64,000 bases of DNA. It comes from Halicephalobus mephisto (Eukaryota; Nematoda; Chromadorea; Rhabditida; Panagrolaimidae). Location of the stretch: NCBI GenBank assembly GCA_009193035.1, contig SWDT01000143.1, forward strand, positions 162,258 to 226,257. The letters are read 5' to 3'. Under the pieces are notes generated by a model. That model was given only the letters and a program-made list of their open reading frames with translations, searched no databases and was not told the origin of the DNA. The translations under genes and the position numbers were made by a program. This document shows, in pieces, positions 12,606-25,700 of this stretch. The stretch's first letter is position 1, and each line of letters opens with the position of its first letter.

Positions 12606-13270
12606 TCTTTATGAAGAAGCCCCCTTAGATAGGAAATACGCCTTCTAGTCCTCCTATCAATTATGAATTTCCACAAATCTCATTAAATCTTGTAAATAAG
12701 TTGTCCTTATATAGAGGATATATCTTCTGACATTTTTATCTATTACGAATTTGTTAAACTTTTTATTCAATGCTATGAAGAAGATAGTTTTAGAAAGAAA
12801 ATATGACATCTGGCTTTTTCATCCATTTTGAATTTTTTATAGTTTTTTATTAAATTTTATGAAAAAGTCGTCTTTAGACGGAGGATATAACTTTTAATAC
12901 TTCCATCGACTATGAATTTTCTTAAAACTTTCGTTAAACTTCATAAAAAAGACTATTTGTAGTTTGAGGGTATTTTTTAAATTTTTTTGTGAACCGCGGT
13001 GGAACCAGACGCGAACTCCTACCACGAAAATCCCTGCTAGGGCGGTAGTAATTCCCGCCAGTTTGGAATAATTTTTCTGGTGTTGCTGTTGGATATATAT
13101 TGCTGAAGTAAATTACTTATTAAGGACCCTTAAGTCTATTCTGCCACTTGGAGAGATAGTCAGTACTACATCATTGTGGATTTTTTATTCAATTCTGCAA
13201 AGAAGTCATCCTCAAAAGGCATATCATCTGGTCCTCCAACAATTATAAATTCTTTACGATTTTCTTTGAA
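12606..13270. repeat. Tandem array of about 83 bp units plus a detached copy
   Basis: Units start near 12609, 12688, 12771, 12857 and 12939. Each contains a TATGAAGAAG or TCATAAAAAAG start, a GAGGATATA-like middle, and CATCNATTATGAATTTT followed by TTAAACTTTTT. A further copy sits at about 13180-13270 (TTCTGCAAAGAAGTCATCC ... CCAACAATTATAAATTCTT), separated from the array by 200 bases that carry a different dispersed motif. The units are diverged, so the array is old. Confidence 0.7.
13013..13040 (+). repeat. Dispersed 22-base motif, copy 1
   Basis: The sequence CTCCTACCACGAAAATCCCT with a short extension occurs here. It recurs nearly exactly at about 17863-17884 and 52037-52060. Flanks differ, except that all copies are followed by a short CTA- or GAAC-type stretch. 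It is probably the recognisable end of a dispersed repeat. Confidence 0.5.
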
Positions 13271-13724
13271 TTTGTTTCATTTTCCTGACCCATTTGGTTC
13301 TTATTTGAGGTTTTTCCAGTTTTTCTGTTCCCATTTTCCGTACAGTTTTGGCGGGTAAGTGAATTCCGTTTTGAACCCGATTTTCGATGGCCTTGTCTTG
13401 CCGATTTCTATTTTTTATATTCAAAGGCCATCGTCCGACAGTTGGTTCACCGAATCTCAAAATATAGGCGCTAAAACATGCAACCAGTTGGCTATCCTGT
13501 TTTGCACTAGTTCAATTTCAAATTGAAGTGATCGGTCCGTTTGTCACTCTTTGGAATGGCTTCCGTTCGAATCAAACTTTCCATTTTCGCCAGCTGTTCT
13601 GACCATTTAACTAAAGTTTTCCCTCCTAGCCATTGGTCATTGATGATTAATGAAGTTTTTGTTCGTGTGCCGTTTATCTCGTGATTTCGTTTATTTTACG
13701 AATTCGAGTTTTCAGGAAAGCGGG

Positions 13725-15528
13725 ATGACCCCCAGGGCAGTAATAGGTGACTGCTTATACTCGGTACTTGGGGTTGATAAAGCCGCTGATGATGCAGAGA
13801 TTAAGAAAGCGTAAGTTTATTCTTTTCCTTGAACTTCTTAAACAAATTACTGGGTTTATTAGCCCAATTGCTTTGGACAATGACGTTGTTCTTTTTTCTG
13901 TATTCCTGACGCCTCTTAGTCTTCTGTGGTCTCAGAAGTTCATTTTCGTGGGTTTTTCAAAAGAGCAAAGTTTTGAAATATGTTTCCATGCTGTCTGCGT
14001 TTTCGATGGCCGTTAATCCAACCGGTTTCCTTCGGGAATCCTGGACTAGGCCACGTCCATTGGAATTTCGAAGCTCCGTTAATTGGTACTGGGCAACCGA
14101 CAAAGAAGAAACTCAAATAAACCGAGCATTGAGAAAAACTGTTTAACGATGAACATGCATCATTCAGGGATTCACATATTTTTTAGGTATCGGAAGCTCG
14201 CCTTGAAATGGCATCCAGACAAGAATCCAACAGACAAAGAGAAGGCAGAGCAAAAGTTTAAACAAATTGCCCAAGCATACGAGGTTCTTTCCGATTGTAA
14301 GTTCTTTGAAAATACAAATGTTGTAATTTTGAAAAAAGCGATATATACTTTTTTGCACTGTTTGGATTCCCGTATAAAGAGCGAGTAGTCTGAGAGCAAA
14401 AAAACTAATTTTGCCAATTCGTTACTGAAATCGACTTGCTGTTTGCACTTGGTTTCTTTTACCGCAGCTTTATGTTTTTTTAAAACATCTGGAATTTCAT
14501 ATAAAAATGTTTCCGTGATAATTCCTGTTTTTGTAAAAACATTTTTATTAATCTGGGGGATTGTTTTCCTTTGTTTCTTCTACAAATATAAAGTAATCAC
14601 GTATTTATGAATAGTATCAACAAAAACAGAAAAACAAACGTTGCCCAAAATCCGTCCTGTCAAGTTTATATTTATTTATTGCATTTTTGATTTTTTACAC
14701 TACTTTTCCTGAAGCAAATTATCGATTTTATCTCCGTTGACGAAGAAAATTAGCAAGCACAAAAAGCAAAACAAAATTGACTGCTCCCAGACAAGTTTAA
14801 CATGTCAAGTAACTGATTTGTGTGCTTGACTGATCTGCAATGAGGACTTGTTGATATATCACATGTTTTCAGCAAAACGTAGGGCAGAATACGATTCCCG
14901 TCTTGCTTATCGTCAAAGCAGAAGAAAATCGACGTGTAATTCTCCACAGAGTCCATTCTTCACGTCAACTAGCTTCCGTTCGCCGTTCGATATCTTCCGA
15001 GAGTTCTTCGGCGATCCGTTCAAGGTGACACATTGTTGATTTAAGGAAATATGCAAATAATGAAGGGGAACTTTGCAGGATTTCGGTAGTGACGATTACA
15101 AAACGAGCTTCTCGCCGTTTTTCGACGACGACGACTCACCTCTGCCGAGACGTAAGTCTTACAACTGATCTATTTCAAAACACGTTGAGGATTATTTTCA
15201 GGACAACGGTTTGCTCGCAATATCTTTTCTTACTCTTTCGATAATCCTTTCGACAAAGACGAAAATGATTGGTAAAACTACATTGAAATTGAGAGGGAAA
15301 ATGAAATGATTGGATTTTAGTGAGTTTTCTTCTGTCATCCGGTTCAGTTCCAGCGGAGAACCAGGCAAAAATGTCCGGAAAACGACAACCTCGATGAAAG
15401 TCATCGACGGGAAGAAGGTCGTGACGAAGAAAACTGAAGATAACGGCGAAGAAACGATTGAAATCCTCGAAGACGGCATCTTGAAATCTCGCAGAATCAA
15501 CGGCACTCCTGTCGAAATCGCTGCTTAG
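13725..15528 (+). CDS. dnj-24: DNAJB6-like J-domain co-chaperone
   Basis: Six exons (13725-13810, 14187-14296, 14873-15024, 15079-15151, 15202-15271, 15321-15528) join in phase to 232 residues. The J domain occupies about residues 8-75: [20 protein letters not shown], then [14 protein letters not shown], which carries the HPD tripeptide that stimulates Hsp70 ATPase, then AYEVLSD. A serine- and phenylalanine-rich linker follows ([14 protein letters not shown]), as in DNAJB6/B8, and a C-terminal domain with repeated lysine/threonine motifs ([14 protein letters not shown]). Proteins of this type hold misfolded or aggregation-prone clients for Hsp70 in cytosol and nucleus. A splice acceptor TTTTCAG ends 9 bases before the ATG, suggesting spliced-leader addition. 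Intron 2 is 576 bases and contains a copy of a repeat that is also clustered behind the gene. The symbol is the C. elegans DNAJB6-like gene I remember; family assignment is firm, orthology likely. Confidence 0.9.
14366..14465 (+). repeat. Copy of the GCGAG-hairpin repeat inside dnj-24 intron 2
   Basis: The stretch TTGGATTCCCGTATAAAGAG...GAGAGCAAAAAAACTAATTTTGCCAATTCGTTACTGAAATCGACTTGC matches three copies found at 15950-16500. Its GCGAGTAG and CGACTTGC ends are partly complementary, so it can fold back on itself. Confidence 0.6.
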
Positions 15529-16714
15529 CCAAATACGCAAATCGGATACTCAAGCAAGGGAATTGTTCTTGCTGAAATTCAGAAATTATAAATCCATAGG
15601 TGCCCCGGAAGTGGCGAATTCTCTTGCATGCTCATTGTCTTTCGTATTTTGAACTTTCTATCCAAGTTTGCTGTTCTTGAGACGTGTTCAACACGTTCAA
15701 TTCAAGGAACTCTAAAACAAACTGCCAATTATCTTCATATGTCAAGCAAATGTGTGTTCTGCATTTTGGGGGAGAGTTCTAATTTATCGAGATATCTCAT
15801 TTCAATCTTCCTTCAATTGCTCTGAAACACTTGCTTGTTTTGGTTATGTTTGTATATAAATTTAATACAAGATATATTCGTGAAGAATATGAACGTTTTT
15901 ATTAAAATGAAGATTTACTAAATATATATCGTAATTAAAGAGGTAGTTTTAGAATTTTTGAATTCCCGTGTAAGAAAGCGAGCGGTCCGAAAGTAGAAAA
16001 AACAGTAAATCTGGTATTTCGTCGAAATCAACTCGCTCTGTTGGTACTTTTTCTAATTTTTTTTACTAAAATTTTAAAAGTTGAAAAATCCCATAAATTC
16101 ATTCCGAAGCAAGTTCGTAACTGCTTGTTTTTTATTTTTATAGCCATAAACGTTGTAATTTTAAAAGTAAGCGATACATGACATTTTGGGAAGTTTGAAT
16201 TTTTGAGTAAACCGAATGAGTGGCTTGAAAGTAGAAAAAATTGTGATTTTGTCAATTCGTTACTGAAATGTACTCACTTTTTCTTCTACAAAAATGTTAA
16301 GTTCTTAAAGAACTTCGGAAATTCATATCAGGACAATTTTTAAACAATAATTCTGATTTTTATGTGTTGTAATTTAAAAAGTAAACTATTTTATAATTTT
16401 TAAATTGAATTCCTATATAGAGCAAGTGAGTGTTATAGGAATCAAAATGGTGATTCTGGTAAGTTTTCATAAGAACCGACTCACTGCCAACACTATTCGT
16501 TTTACGGAAATTCTGTTTCTAAAAACTTTAATAATTTGTACTGAAGTAATTTCGCAACAATATTCATTTCTGCTTTTTACAATAGTATGATTTATTAAAA
16601 TAAAGATTTATTTACTAAATCTACTTTACACCGGTACATCGTATTATTCCGGGGGTCTACATTCAGTTAAATTGCAGCGATTTGTGGCACGGACACTGAG
16701 ATTCTGGGTTGTCC
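15529..16714. other. Convergent spacer between dnj-24 and the RAPGEF1-like gene
   Basis: This 1.2 kb separates two convergent stop codons and carries no gene. It holds the 3' ends of both messages and a three-copy repeat cluster. TTTATT (AATAAA on the minus strand) at about 16592 is a candidate poly(A) signal for the minus-strand gene. Confidence 0.6.
15898..16620. repeat. Three tandem copies of the GCGAG-hairpin repeat flanked by a short direct repeat
   Basis: Copies lie near 15958-16060, 16196-16290 and 16408-16500. Each holds an AATTCCCGT-like start, a GAGCGAGNGGTC block, GAAAGTAGAAAAAA, GTCAATTCGTTACTGAAAT and a CGACTCGCT or TACTCACTT end complementary to the start. The cluster is bracketed by TTATTAAAATGAAGATTTAC at 15900 and a close match at 16591, which looks like a duplicated flank. 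Confidence 0.65.
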
Positions 16715-19700
16715 TTAGTTACGTCCAGAGGTAGGCTTACGAGGCTTAATATGATGGGATCGATCCCAAGCTTCTTCTTCACCTAAGCAGTTATTAAATC
16801 CATTAAACAGCCTTTGGATTTTCTCGTCTCTCTGGATGTCATAAGTCCTAAAACGAGTAATTTATCTCATCTTCCCTAGTCTGAAGGTACTTACCAACTT
16901 TTGAATCTTCGAACGTTGTCCAGAATAGCGAACTGTTGCCAACGTTTGCCGTAATTGAGCAAATTAGTCTTGTCATTACACATGGATGAAGCGAGATAAT
17001 CTGGATTCCCAACGTCGACAAAGGTCAAATCTTGCAAAATCAATCCGCTGAAAGTTCATTGTTTACATATTTATATAAAAGAAATCACTTACATATAAGG
17101 CAAGCAGGGAGGCTGAGTCTCGGCAAGAACGGCTCGGTAGTTTTTAAATGACATTTTTGAGTCAATGACGTCGATGTGTTCCTCCAGCTGTTCGCGGAGA
17201 CTCTTTGACCAGTCAAGTCTGCGAACTGGACCAGAATCCAAAGCTGACAAAATAGCCAGATAAGAACTTAAGTTCCCCATTTTTCGAAGTTGCTGAAAAG
17301 TACTTTTTTAAACAAAAAATAAAAATATCCTTACCTTCATTATTTTAATAAATTTGAGGAAGTATTTTTCACGTTCTTTGTGGTCATTCGGCATCAAGAC
17401 ATTGGACCTTACCCAATAGCTGATTTTATTAAAGTGTTCAGTGAAGGCAACGACATTGGGGCTTTTCTTCGGGTCCTGATCCTTCGCCCACCAGAGCATC
17501 TCTGCAGGTTCGATTTTGTGGAATAATTCAGAATCCAAATAAGTGATTTGTTTGGCAATGAGTGACGAAGGATGTTGGAATAAAGTGGTAGACTTATAAG
17601 TGATTAGGGTTCCAGAGGACACGCTGCTGGAATCAGAGTAATTGTTCATAGGGGATTTTTCCTCAATCCTCTCCATGAGTCGCTTTCTGAAATCAAAAAT
17701 TGAAAAAATAAAAAAGCTTGGGTTTTCCAAAACAAACAAAGATTCGAATCTTGCATATGATATCAAATAACCACTTTGTTCATTTCCCCGTATTCGACCT
17801 AGAAGGTAGTCAAAAAAGCATCGACAAAGAATTTGGGAGAAATGTTCGCGTAACAGAAAACTAACTCCTGTCACGAAAATCCCTGAACACCATGATCAAG
17901 TTTTGTTTTCAGGGCGAGTGGAATTTTGCGGGAAAAGTTTGCAAGGAGAAAAGGATAATCAATTTCTGTTATGGAAATCATTGAAAATCATGGAAACTTT
18001 CTTTTTTATCTTTCCGGATCAAATTGGATGTGAAGAAGTAACTCTATGTAGAGAAAGACCCCAAAGAACTGAAGACAGTAAGTTTATAGATAATATATGG
18101 ATCTTCCCGGTAATACTACTTTTTGCTTTATTTTCTAGGATTTATAAGACGTGTTATTATTATGTAGTAAATTTCAGGTGAAGGAGTTATATTGATCGAA
18201 GACAAGGAGGAAGTCATGGACCACATTGGATTTTAATAGAGAGAAACTAACCTCAGTAATCTGGCAAAATCGTAATTTCCATCACGAATCAATCTATAGA
18301 CAAAAGAGGTGACCATGTTAATAAGTTCTCGAGTCAATTCTGAAGCGCAAAGTTCGTCAACGACACGAACAAGGACAGAAAATGTTTGTCGAGCTGCTCG
18401 GACTTCGTTTAGCTCCTTGGATGCGTTCATAAACAAATATCTGAAACAAGTCTCCTTAGGGATGATTTTTGGTTTTTCGAGGACAACTTACCTCCGAACA
18501 AGCTTTTGAATTAGCTCCGCAGATGTGACAAAGCCCCGATACGTGGTCAGGAACGCTTCCTGATAGAGTAGAGAACCAATGGGCTGTGTTGCGTAGACGA
18601 TGAGAGCATCCTTTGGACCACCGCGGACCTGCAAAAAGAGGACATTGAAACAAATGCAAATTGCGCAACCCCGGATTACACAATTTTGGGAACAGAATCT
18701 GGAACACTTCCAGAATTTATGAAAAGAATGGAGAAACGTCTTTCTGCCAGAGATTAATGGATTTATGGGAAATCGGAACCTTTCAGTAAGCCCGAACAAT
18801 CTGTTCCATAAATCTTGACAGCTCTCGACCAAGCCAAGGAAGGTCAATTAGGAGGATAAAAGGATTGGCACCAGAGAAATGGGCAAACAATGGTCGAGTG
18901 CGCATCGTGGATTAGTAAGATTTGACCGTTTTCTCATACTTAGTTTTCCCCTAATTTCCGATTAATCAAATAAAACAAACCTCAGTTGGTTTCGAATGAA
19001 CATCTTTGGCTCGAAGGACCAGATACTCACTCACGTCAAGACTTTCCAGGATACTTGGTCGATCAGTTATCTGTAGTAACGGTTTCGGATAAGTGATTGA
19101 CTTCTGGAGGTCATTCTGTAAAGAAGAAATGAATGTGGAATTCGAGTTAAAACCCACTTCCTCTACATCTTCGACATAGACTGATGGTAAAATAATCTTG
19201 TCATTGTCGGAAACTTGTAAAAGCTGCTTGAGATTAATGAAACTCTGAGTTGGGCCGGCAGTAGCCGTTGTGCCTGGAAATACTCCGTACATTTTGAAGG
19301 AAATTCGGTTCAGAATACAAATCAAGAAATTCTTTAAATTATTAAATCTAATAGTCGGTGCCAGTATCTGCATCCAATTAAGTCCAGTAAATTTAATCAT
19401 TGGTTACAAAATTCGTTTTTTGAGAATTCAAACTCGAAGATTTTATAAAATACGTAAAACGCTAGATAATGTAGTTTTTGTCCCAAGTCATTAAACGACG
19501 TTACAATTTAGTGTTTTACCTTTTTTACGAAATAGTAAACGAAATCTCCCAACTGAGATTTGGGAGTTTTAAAACCCATTTAACGAACAAAACAAACCAT
19601 ATGATAAAGATTGAAGGTACCATTCAATAGGAACTTCATGATGCTCAATCTTCATCTTCATATCGAAACCGTCACTTGGAGCCATAATTGGAGTAATAAA

Positions 19701-22700
19701 TCAGGATTTATGTGACCGACAGAGAAATTTAATTGAAATCCGATTGCAACAACTTCAGGTGATCATCATTCGGACAAAAGCCGACGTCGACACGCGCAGA
19801 GGGCAATGAAACCGGTTAAATGAGATTGAACCGGGAAAGGGAATTGAAGAATGAATACGAGCTTGGCTCAAATTCCCAAATGAAGGAAACCACGCTGCGC
19901 GTATGATTCTTCTGAAGAAAGACAAAGATTTCGTTTTTCAAAACAGAACACGTTCCTAACAATTCTAAAAATCCTAATCCCTGGAGGATCATTTTCAAAA
20001 CACGGATTCGTTAATACCCTTAGGGGATCTTGAACTTTGAAAAATACATTTCAACTAAAAAGTAAATATGGTCATAAAAAGTCGGGGAAAGTAAGGGTGT
20101 CGTTGAATCACGGAAAGTCGATGAATTTGTTGATCCTTTCTTAGGGAATAAGTGGTCAGCAAAGTCATTGAAAATCACTCGAGAAGTCAGCAGTGCATCG
20201 ACAAATGAGTTTTAATTCCAAGTCCGAATCCAGCAAGTGTTCGGTCCAAATTGCCCAGAGTAAAATTGGATTTAACTGGGATGTTCAAATCTTTTGTAAC
20301 TCTACAATGGAGGGAAATTTTATAAAGAGAGTTGTCGAGTCAGACGTCGACAAGTCTATTGTTTGTTATTGATCTAGTAGAGTAGTGTGAAACAGTGAAA
20401 CAATGGCCATACAAAATGCAAACATAGGAGGATAAAATTTTACTTATTGAAAATTTGACTGAAATAATTACAGATAAATGTTGGGAAATTCGTGAATGCA
20501 ACAATGCAGAACAATTCTTCTGCCGAAAACAACACATTTTAAATGGAGGTCCGATATTGCGAGCGTCCGATTGCGCAGGGAGACTGAATGAATGACTCTG
20601 GAGTCATTTCCAGTGTCATCAGAGCGAGAACACACTTCCATCGGTGATTGCGTGTATCCAAAAAGACGAACGTCAAATACGTGAAAAAATGCTCATCGGA
20701 AACATTCAAACCCCGGAAAAACCTGGAGATAATTCATCCAGACAATTGTGTAATTTTTTCGTATCCAATTAGAAATAGAGATTGGTATGAGATTCTCTCG
20801 AGAGAAATTTCGATAGTACTTGGTTTTACAAGTATTTCAAATCTCGGTTAGATTCCAGAAAGTTCTTGAAGTTTAAAATTCCTAACAAAAATTTAGAAGG
20901 CTCCAGAATGTTTTGTAAATTCTCGAAAGTTTCAGAACCTTCCATTGAGTTCTGGAGAATTCTATAAACTTCTATAGAACTTTTGTTTTTATCTGAAGTT
21001 CTCTACACTTAGATATCTAATTAGAGAGCGGAACTAGACGGAATTTTGAAAGACAAAGATGCGTGTTTTATGTTCGAGAAAAATATTTGCGATGATGGAC
21101 TCAGCGGAGATGACAAAATAGCCACGATGGTCAAAATAACAATACAATGTATATAGAACGACTTAAGAAAGAGATTATTATTCCTTTTTCGAACAAGACA
21201 TTTCTTACCCAATAATGAGCTTTTTAATTTGAAGTTTTCAGGATTGACACCGACTATTAAATCATTATTTTAAAATATTACAAAAATTAAAACTAAAAAT
21301 TATCTAGATATGAATTTTCAGAATCTCTTTAAAACTTCTAGAATTGAAGGTTTCAAATAGTTCTAGAAGTTTCTAATAAATCCTGGAAGATTCTACTTTT
21401 ATAAAAATTAGAAATATTTTTGTAAAAACATCTAGATACAAATTTCTAGAAACTCCCAGAATCTCGAGTTTCAGTAAGTTCCGAAAGATCCCATTCGATT
21501 CTGGAAGAGTCTAGGAGCTTCTAGAAAATTATAATGAAAACGAAAAACCAACCAGAGGTTCCAAATGTGTAAGTAATTTTTTTCCTGTGCTGTTCTTCAA
21601 ATAACCTTAAGTTGTCGTTCAAAGTAATGTATGAAGCTAGGGTTGTGGCTTGGAAAAAGTTGTCCTTTCCTTCTACATTATTATCTCCGACTTTCTGCAA
21701 GGAGAACATGTAGTTTGTAAACATACAAAAATAAAGAAACAAACCTTGTAAATCTCCACCGCGTTTCGCTTGATGGGAGCGAGAGGAGAGCTCGAGACGT
21801 CAATTCCAGGAAGGCCAGTTCTGATGATCGTGCTTTCCTCATAGGAACCATCCCCTCGGCGGTCGAGCAATTGACTTCCCTGCAAAAGTAGCCTTTAGTC
21901 TTATCTTTCTTCCAGTCATCGGATTATAGTCTCAAGGAACAGTACTGGATTAAAACCGGAAAGCAAGAGCAACATGTCATATTCTAGATATGTCCGAAAA
22001 TTGATCTCGAAAATGAAACTTGCCTGGAATGTGTCAATTTGTTTTGCATTGAGATCAGCTGTATCCAGCTTGTGAGCGGCATTATTGGCGATTATTTTGC
22101 CATTTCTTTTGGCTTGTCTCGCGACTGATTGCAAAGTAGCACTGGAATGTTGAAGAGTTTTCGTTTTTGTCAAAGTATCTGGAGATTGGGGACTACTGGG
22201 TTCGTCGTCGAAGCTGAACGAAGTGGATTCTGTTTCTGAACTTGGTCTATCTGTCTTAAATTTCGCAAAGGGGCCTTTGGCAAAGAAATCACTTGATTCG
22301 AAATTGGAATCATCGTTGAAAGAATTGGATCCATCAGTGAACTTCTTCATGATATCCTCAGTTCCACCTCCATGAGTTCTGATGGTAATGCACTTCCTAC
22401 TCTGAGACATGTTTACTGTTCTTGTTTTCTTCATTCTGATTTCCCTTCCATCTGGTCTACGTTCAATTTCTTCTTCACATGTTTGACTCCCATGTTTTTC
22501 TTCCCTTTCCTCATGCTCCTCATCTACATAGACTTCATTGTCATCTTCATCAGAATCGGGAAATACACTTGGAAATTGAGGTTCGAAGCGTTCAATTTTC
22601 CTAAAAAAGTTATTTTTAATGTCATTATTGTTCACTTTTACTAACTAAATTAACTGAGTCTATTCGTAGAACTATTTAATATATTGATTTTAAATACCAA

Positions 22701-25700
22701 AGTGTTTTTTATCCAAATATTCTAGTTCATCTCTGAATCCATCAGAATCTATGCACTTACAAGTTATTACTATGTAAAATGTCAGAAATTATTCACATGG
22801 AGCCCGACCCGGTGAGAAGAAGTAACTTCGTAAAGTAACATTTTTGGCGTTATAAAAAATGAATTAACTCGTGCATGGAAAATGAATGGTACTTTGGACT
22901 TCCTTAAAAAAGATTTACCTATGCATTCTTTCGATCTAGTTCTCCGTTTTATATGAAAATAAAAAATTCTGATCTGACAACAAATTTTTTTCATTTTTAG
23001 CCATATTTTCCTTTTCAAAAAAAATTAGTACTATTTTTCCTTTTTACGCATTTTTCGTCCATTTATTGAACTTTTTTGGGGAAATAAAAATATTCGACCT
23101 GAAAAGCAAGCTCCGAATTGAATTTTATAGATTTTCTGTCTTCTATTTGTCCCTGATATGCTTGGAACTATTGAGATCTGTCACTGAAGAATGAACTAAG
23201 CAAACCTCTGCTATTTTTGCATTTAATAAAAACAAACCGAATCTGAAGTTGATGAAGTAAATCAGTTAAAGTATCATCCGGAGTTGGACTTCCATTTGAA
23301 GGTTTGAAGGAAAATTTGGAAGCATCAGTATTGGTTGGAGTTGTGTTTTCTGCATCAACTCCACTATCGCTACAGGAAGAAGATATTTTTTCTGAAGTGT
23401 CCTCTGATTTCTTCGTAAGTAATGCTTGTTCCAACGCTTGAAGCTTGGAAACACCTTCAGAAGTCTCAGAATCATAATTTCTACTAGACGTTGGTTGATT
23501 GTTGAAGTTCATGAGATTTTCAATAACTTGAGTATCGATCCAGTTGATAACTTCTTGGAGAGCATCTCTAACCCCAGATATAGATTCCTTGTCGTATTCC
23601 GACGAATTCCGTTTCAAATATTGAATCAGTGAGTCGATGACTTCGTTGACTGCTGAGAGATACATCTCGGTTTGGCCATTTCGGATGATCTGCTGGAGAT
23701 ATCGCATAGACAGATCGAGATCCTTAGGCAGCTGCATCCCGAGAGGTCGAGTGAAGAAGTTCTTCTAAAATAAGAAAATAAATTATTGGGGGTCATTTGA
23801 ACTACTGTAAACAAGAAAACGTGTGGGCAGTGCAAATCAGAAAAGTGTAGGTGATCAAGAAACTCAAAAATTAACATCTGGACATGCTTGACTTAAATTT
23901 AAAATTAAACGATAAAGATAGTTTTAAAACAGATGTTTTCGGCAATTCCAGAAATTATATGCACATGTTTTTTAGAAATCCTCGAAAATATTAGAGAAAT
24001 CACGCATTTCTTAGGAAGAAAAATAACGCAATGGGACAAAAACTGCTGTTTCGAAACTCGAACAAACAATTGAAGAATCTACAAACATACAAATCGCGCG
24101 AAACTTGGAACAAAAGCTCTTCAATCTAGGAGCAGCCCTGCCATCGATGGTGATTGAAAAAGAGAAAACTTTTATGTGCCAATTAGTATTTCGTCTTACT
24201 GCAACTTCAAACAAAACGCATTTGTCAAAGCTTTTCAACGATGTCTTTCCTCACGTCCGCGATTAAAGCTCAGTTCAACAAGAAAAAACAACTGTTGGAA
24301 AATCGTACTATCATACAAACTGGAAATGAGTATTGTTACGAAATTATCTCGAGAAGAACTTTCAAATTTCTAGAAAGCTTTAGAATTGCTAGTTTCAAGT
24401 AGTTCTAAGTTTTACCAAATTTTGAAATATTCCAGTTCAAAGATTGAAGCTTGGCAAAGTGCGAGTGCTGTCAAATCTGAACTTGTGGTGAGAAATGAAT
24501 GGACGTAAATTAGGATTTTCGCATTGTTATTAAAATTAGAAACTGTTATTTTTACCAATTTTTTCTATAAAGATTTTCGAAATCCTTTAGAAACTTCTAG
24601 AATTAGAATTTCAGATCTTAGTTCGATTTTTACTATGGATTGTTTTGAATTTCCAAAAGGTTTTTAAAGTTGTGGAAAATTACATAATATTCTCGAGGAG
24701 TTTAAACAATTTTATTGAATTTTAGGAAGTTTCAGAACCTTCCATCAAACTTTGGGGTGTTCTAGAAGCTTCTATGGAATTCTAGTGAAAATAAAAATGA
24801 CCATTTAACGGTGCTTAGTCTTACAAGTAATCGACGAGGTCGCCAGTATTTCGTCATAGGTTGACACGATCGACGAGGTTCCGGAATCCGAGATGGTTTC
24901 CACATTTTAATTCCAAAAAATAAAAAAATCCACAGAGAGATGAATTTTTTGTGTTAGAAGTCAAAAATTATTAGGACCAGGAATGCTTAAGGAATTCAAG
25001 CGAAAAATGATGGCATATTTCGACATAGAAAGGTTAGTAGTCAATTACTTCAAGTCGAACGAGTCTAGATCAAAAGAAACTACGTTTAAAGACCGGTCAA
25101 ATCCCCGAGTTAATTCCAACTTCGAAACAGTTTGGTCTCGGTGAAAGAGTCGTTATTTCCTCGAAGAGTAATCGACAGAAGAGGAGGCTGCCGACGAGCG
25201 ACAACAAGGTAGGTCCCAAGTACCCGGTGGAAGGTTCTCGTGATGCTTTTACTGCTCGTCGGTCGTGCTATGTCATTGAGGTAAATTCAGTTTTACAGGA
25301 GAGAAGACTTTGCTACGCAATTCCCGCTTGCGCACTTGGTTTTCCTTGTGCTATTTTTCCTCTACACATGAAAAGTTTTTCTCGAACTTTAACGTGAATG
25401 GTTCAATCCCGGTTATCCACTTGGATTGAAGACGGAACTTATGCTTGGCAGAATTTCGAATTTTTTGTAGATTTTTGGACCTAATAGGAAGTGAAAAAGC
25501 ATAGGAATTCACTCACCCTTTCCGGAGCACACCGAATTGGTTTTAACGGAAGTGGCTTTCGACCTTTGAATCGATTCGATATCCTGCTAATTAAATTTTT
25601 CGAAAAAGCAACAGCTGATCCGGCCATAGTATTTATTTCTGCTTCCGAACTGCATGAGGGGATAGCCATTTCTGTAAAATTGATTTTAAAAATGTAAAAT

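Larger units (their letters stand above)
8186..13724. other. 5.5 kb spacer with repeats and a coding remnant, no intact gene
   Basis: No open frame here has the splice pattern and protein character of a working gene. The spacer holds a tandem array at 9505-10270, a broken coding remnant at 10596-11340, a TTCnnGAA-type block at 11400-11690, a second tandem array at 12606-12990 and a dispersed 22-base motif at 13013. The part at 8.2-9.4 kb shows nothing I can name. The last few hundred bases presumably carry the promoter of the downstream DnaJ gene. Confidence 0.6.
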
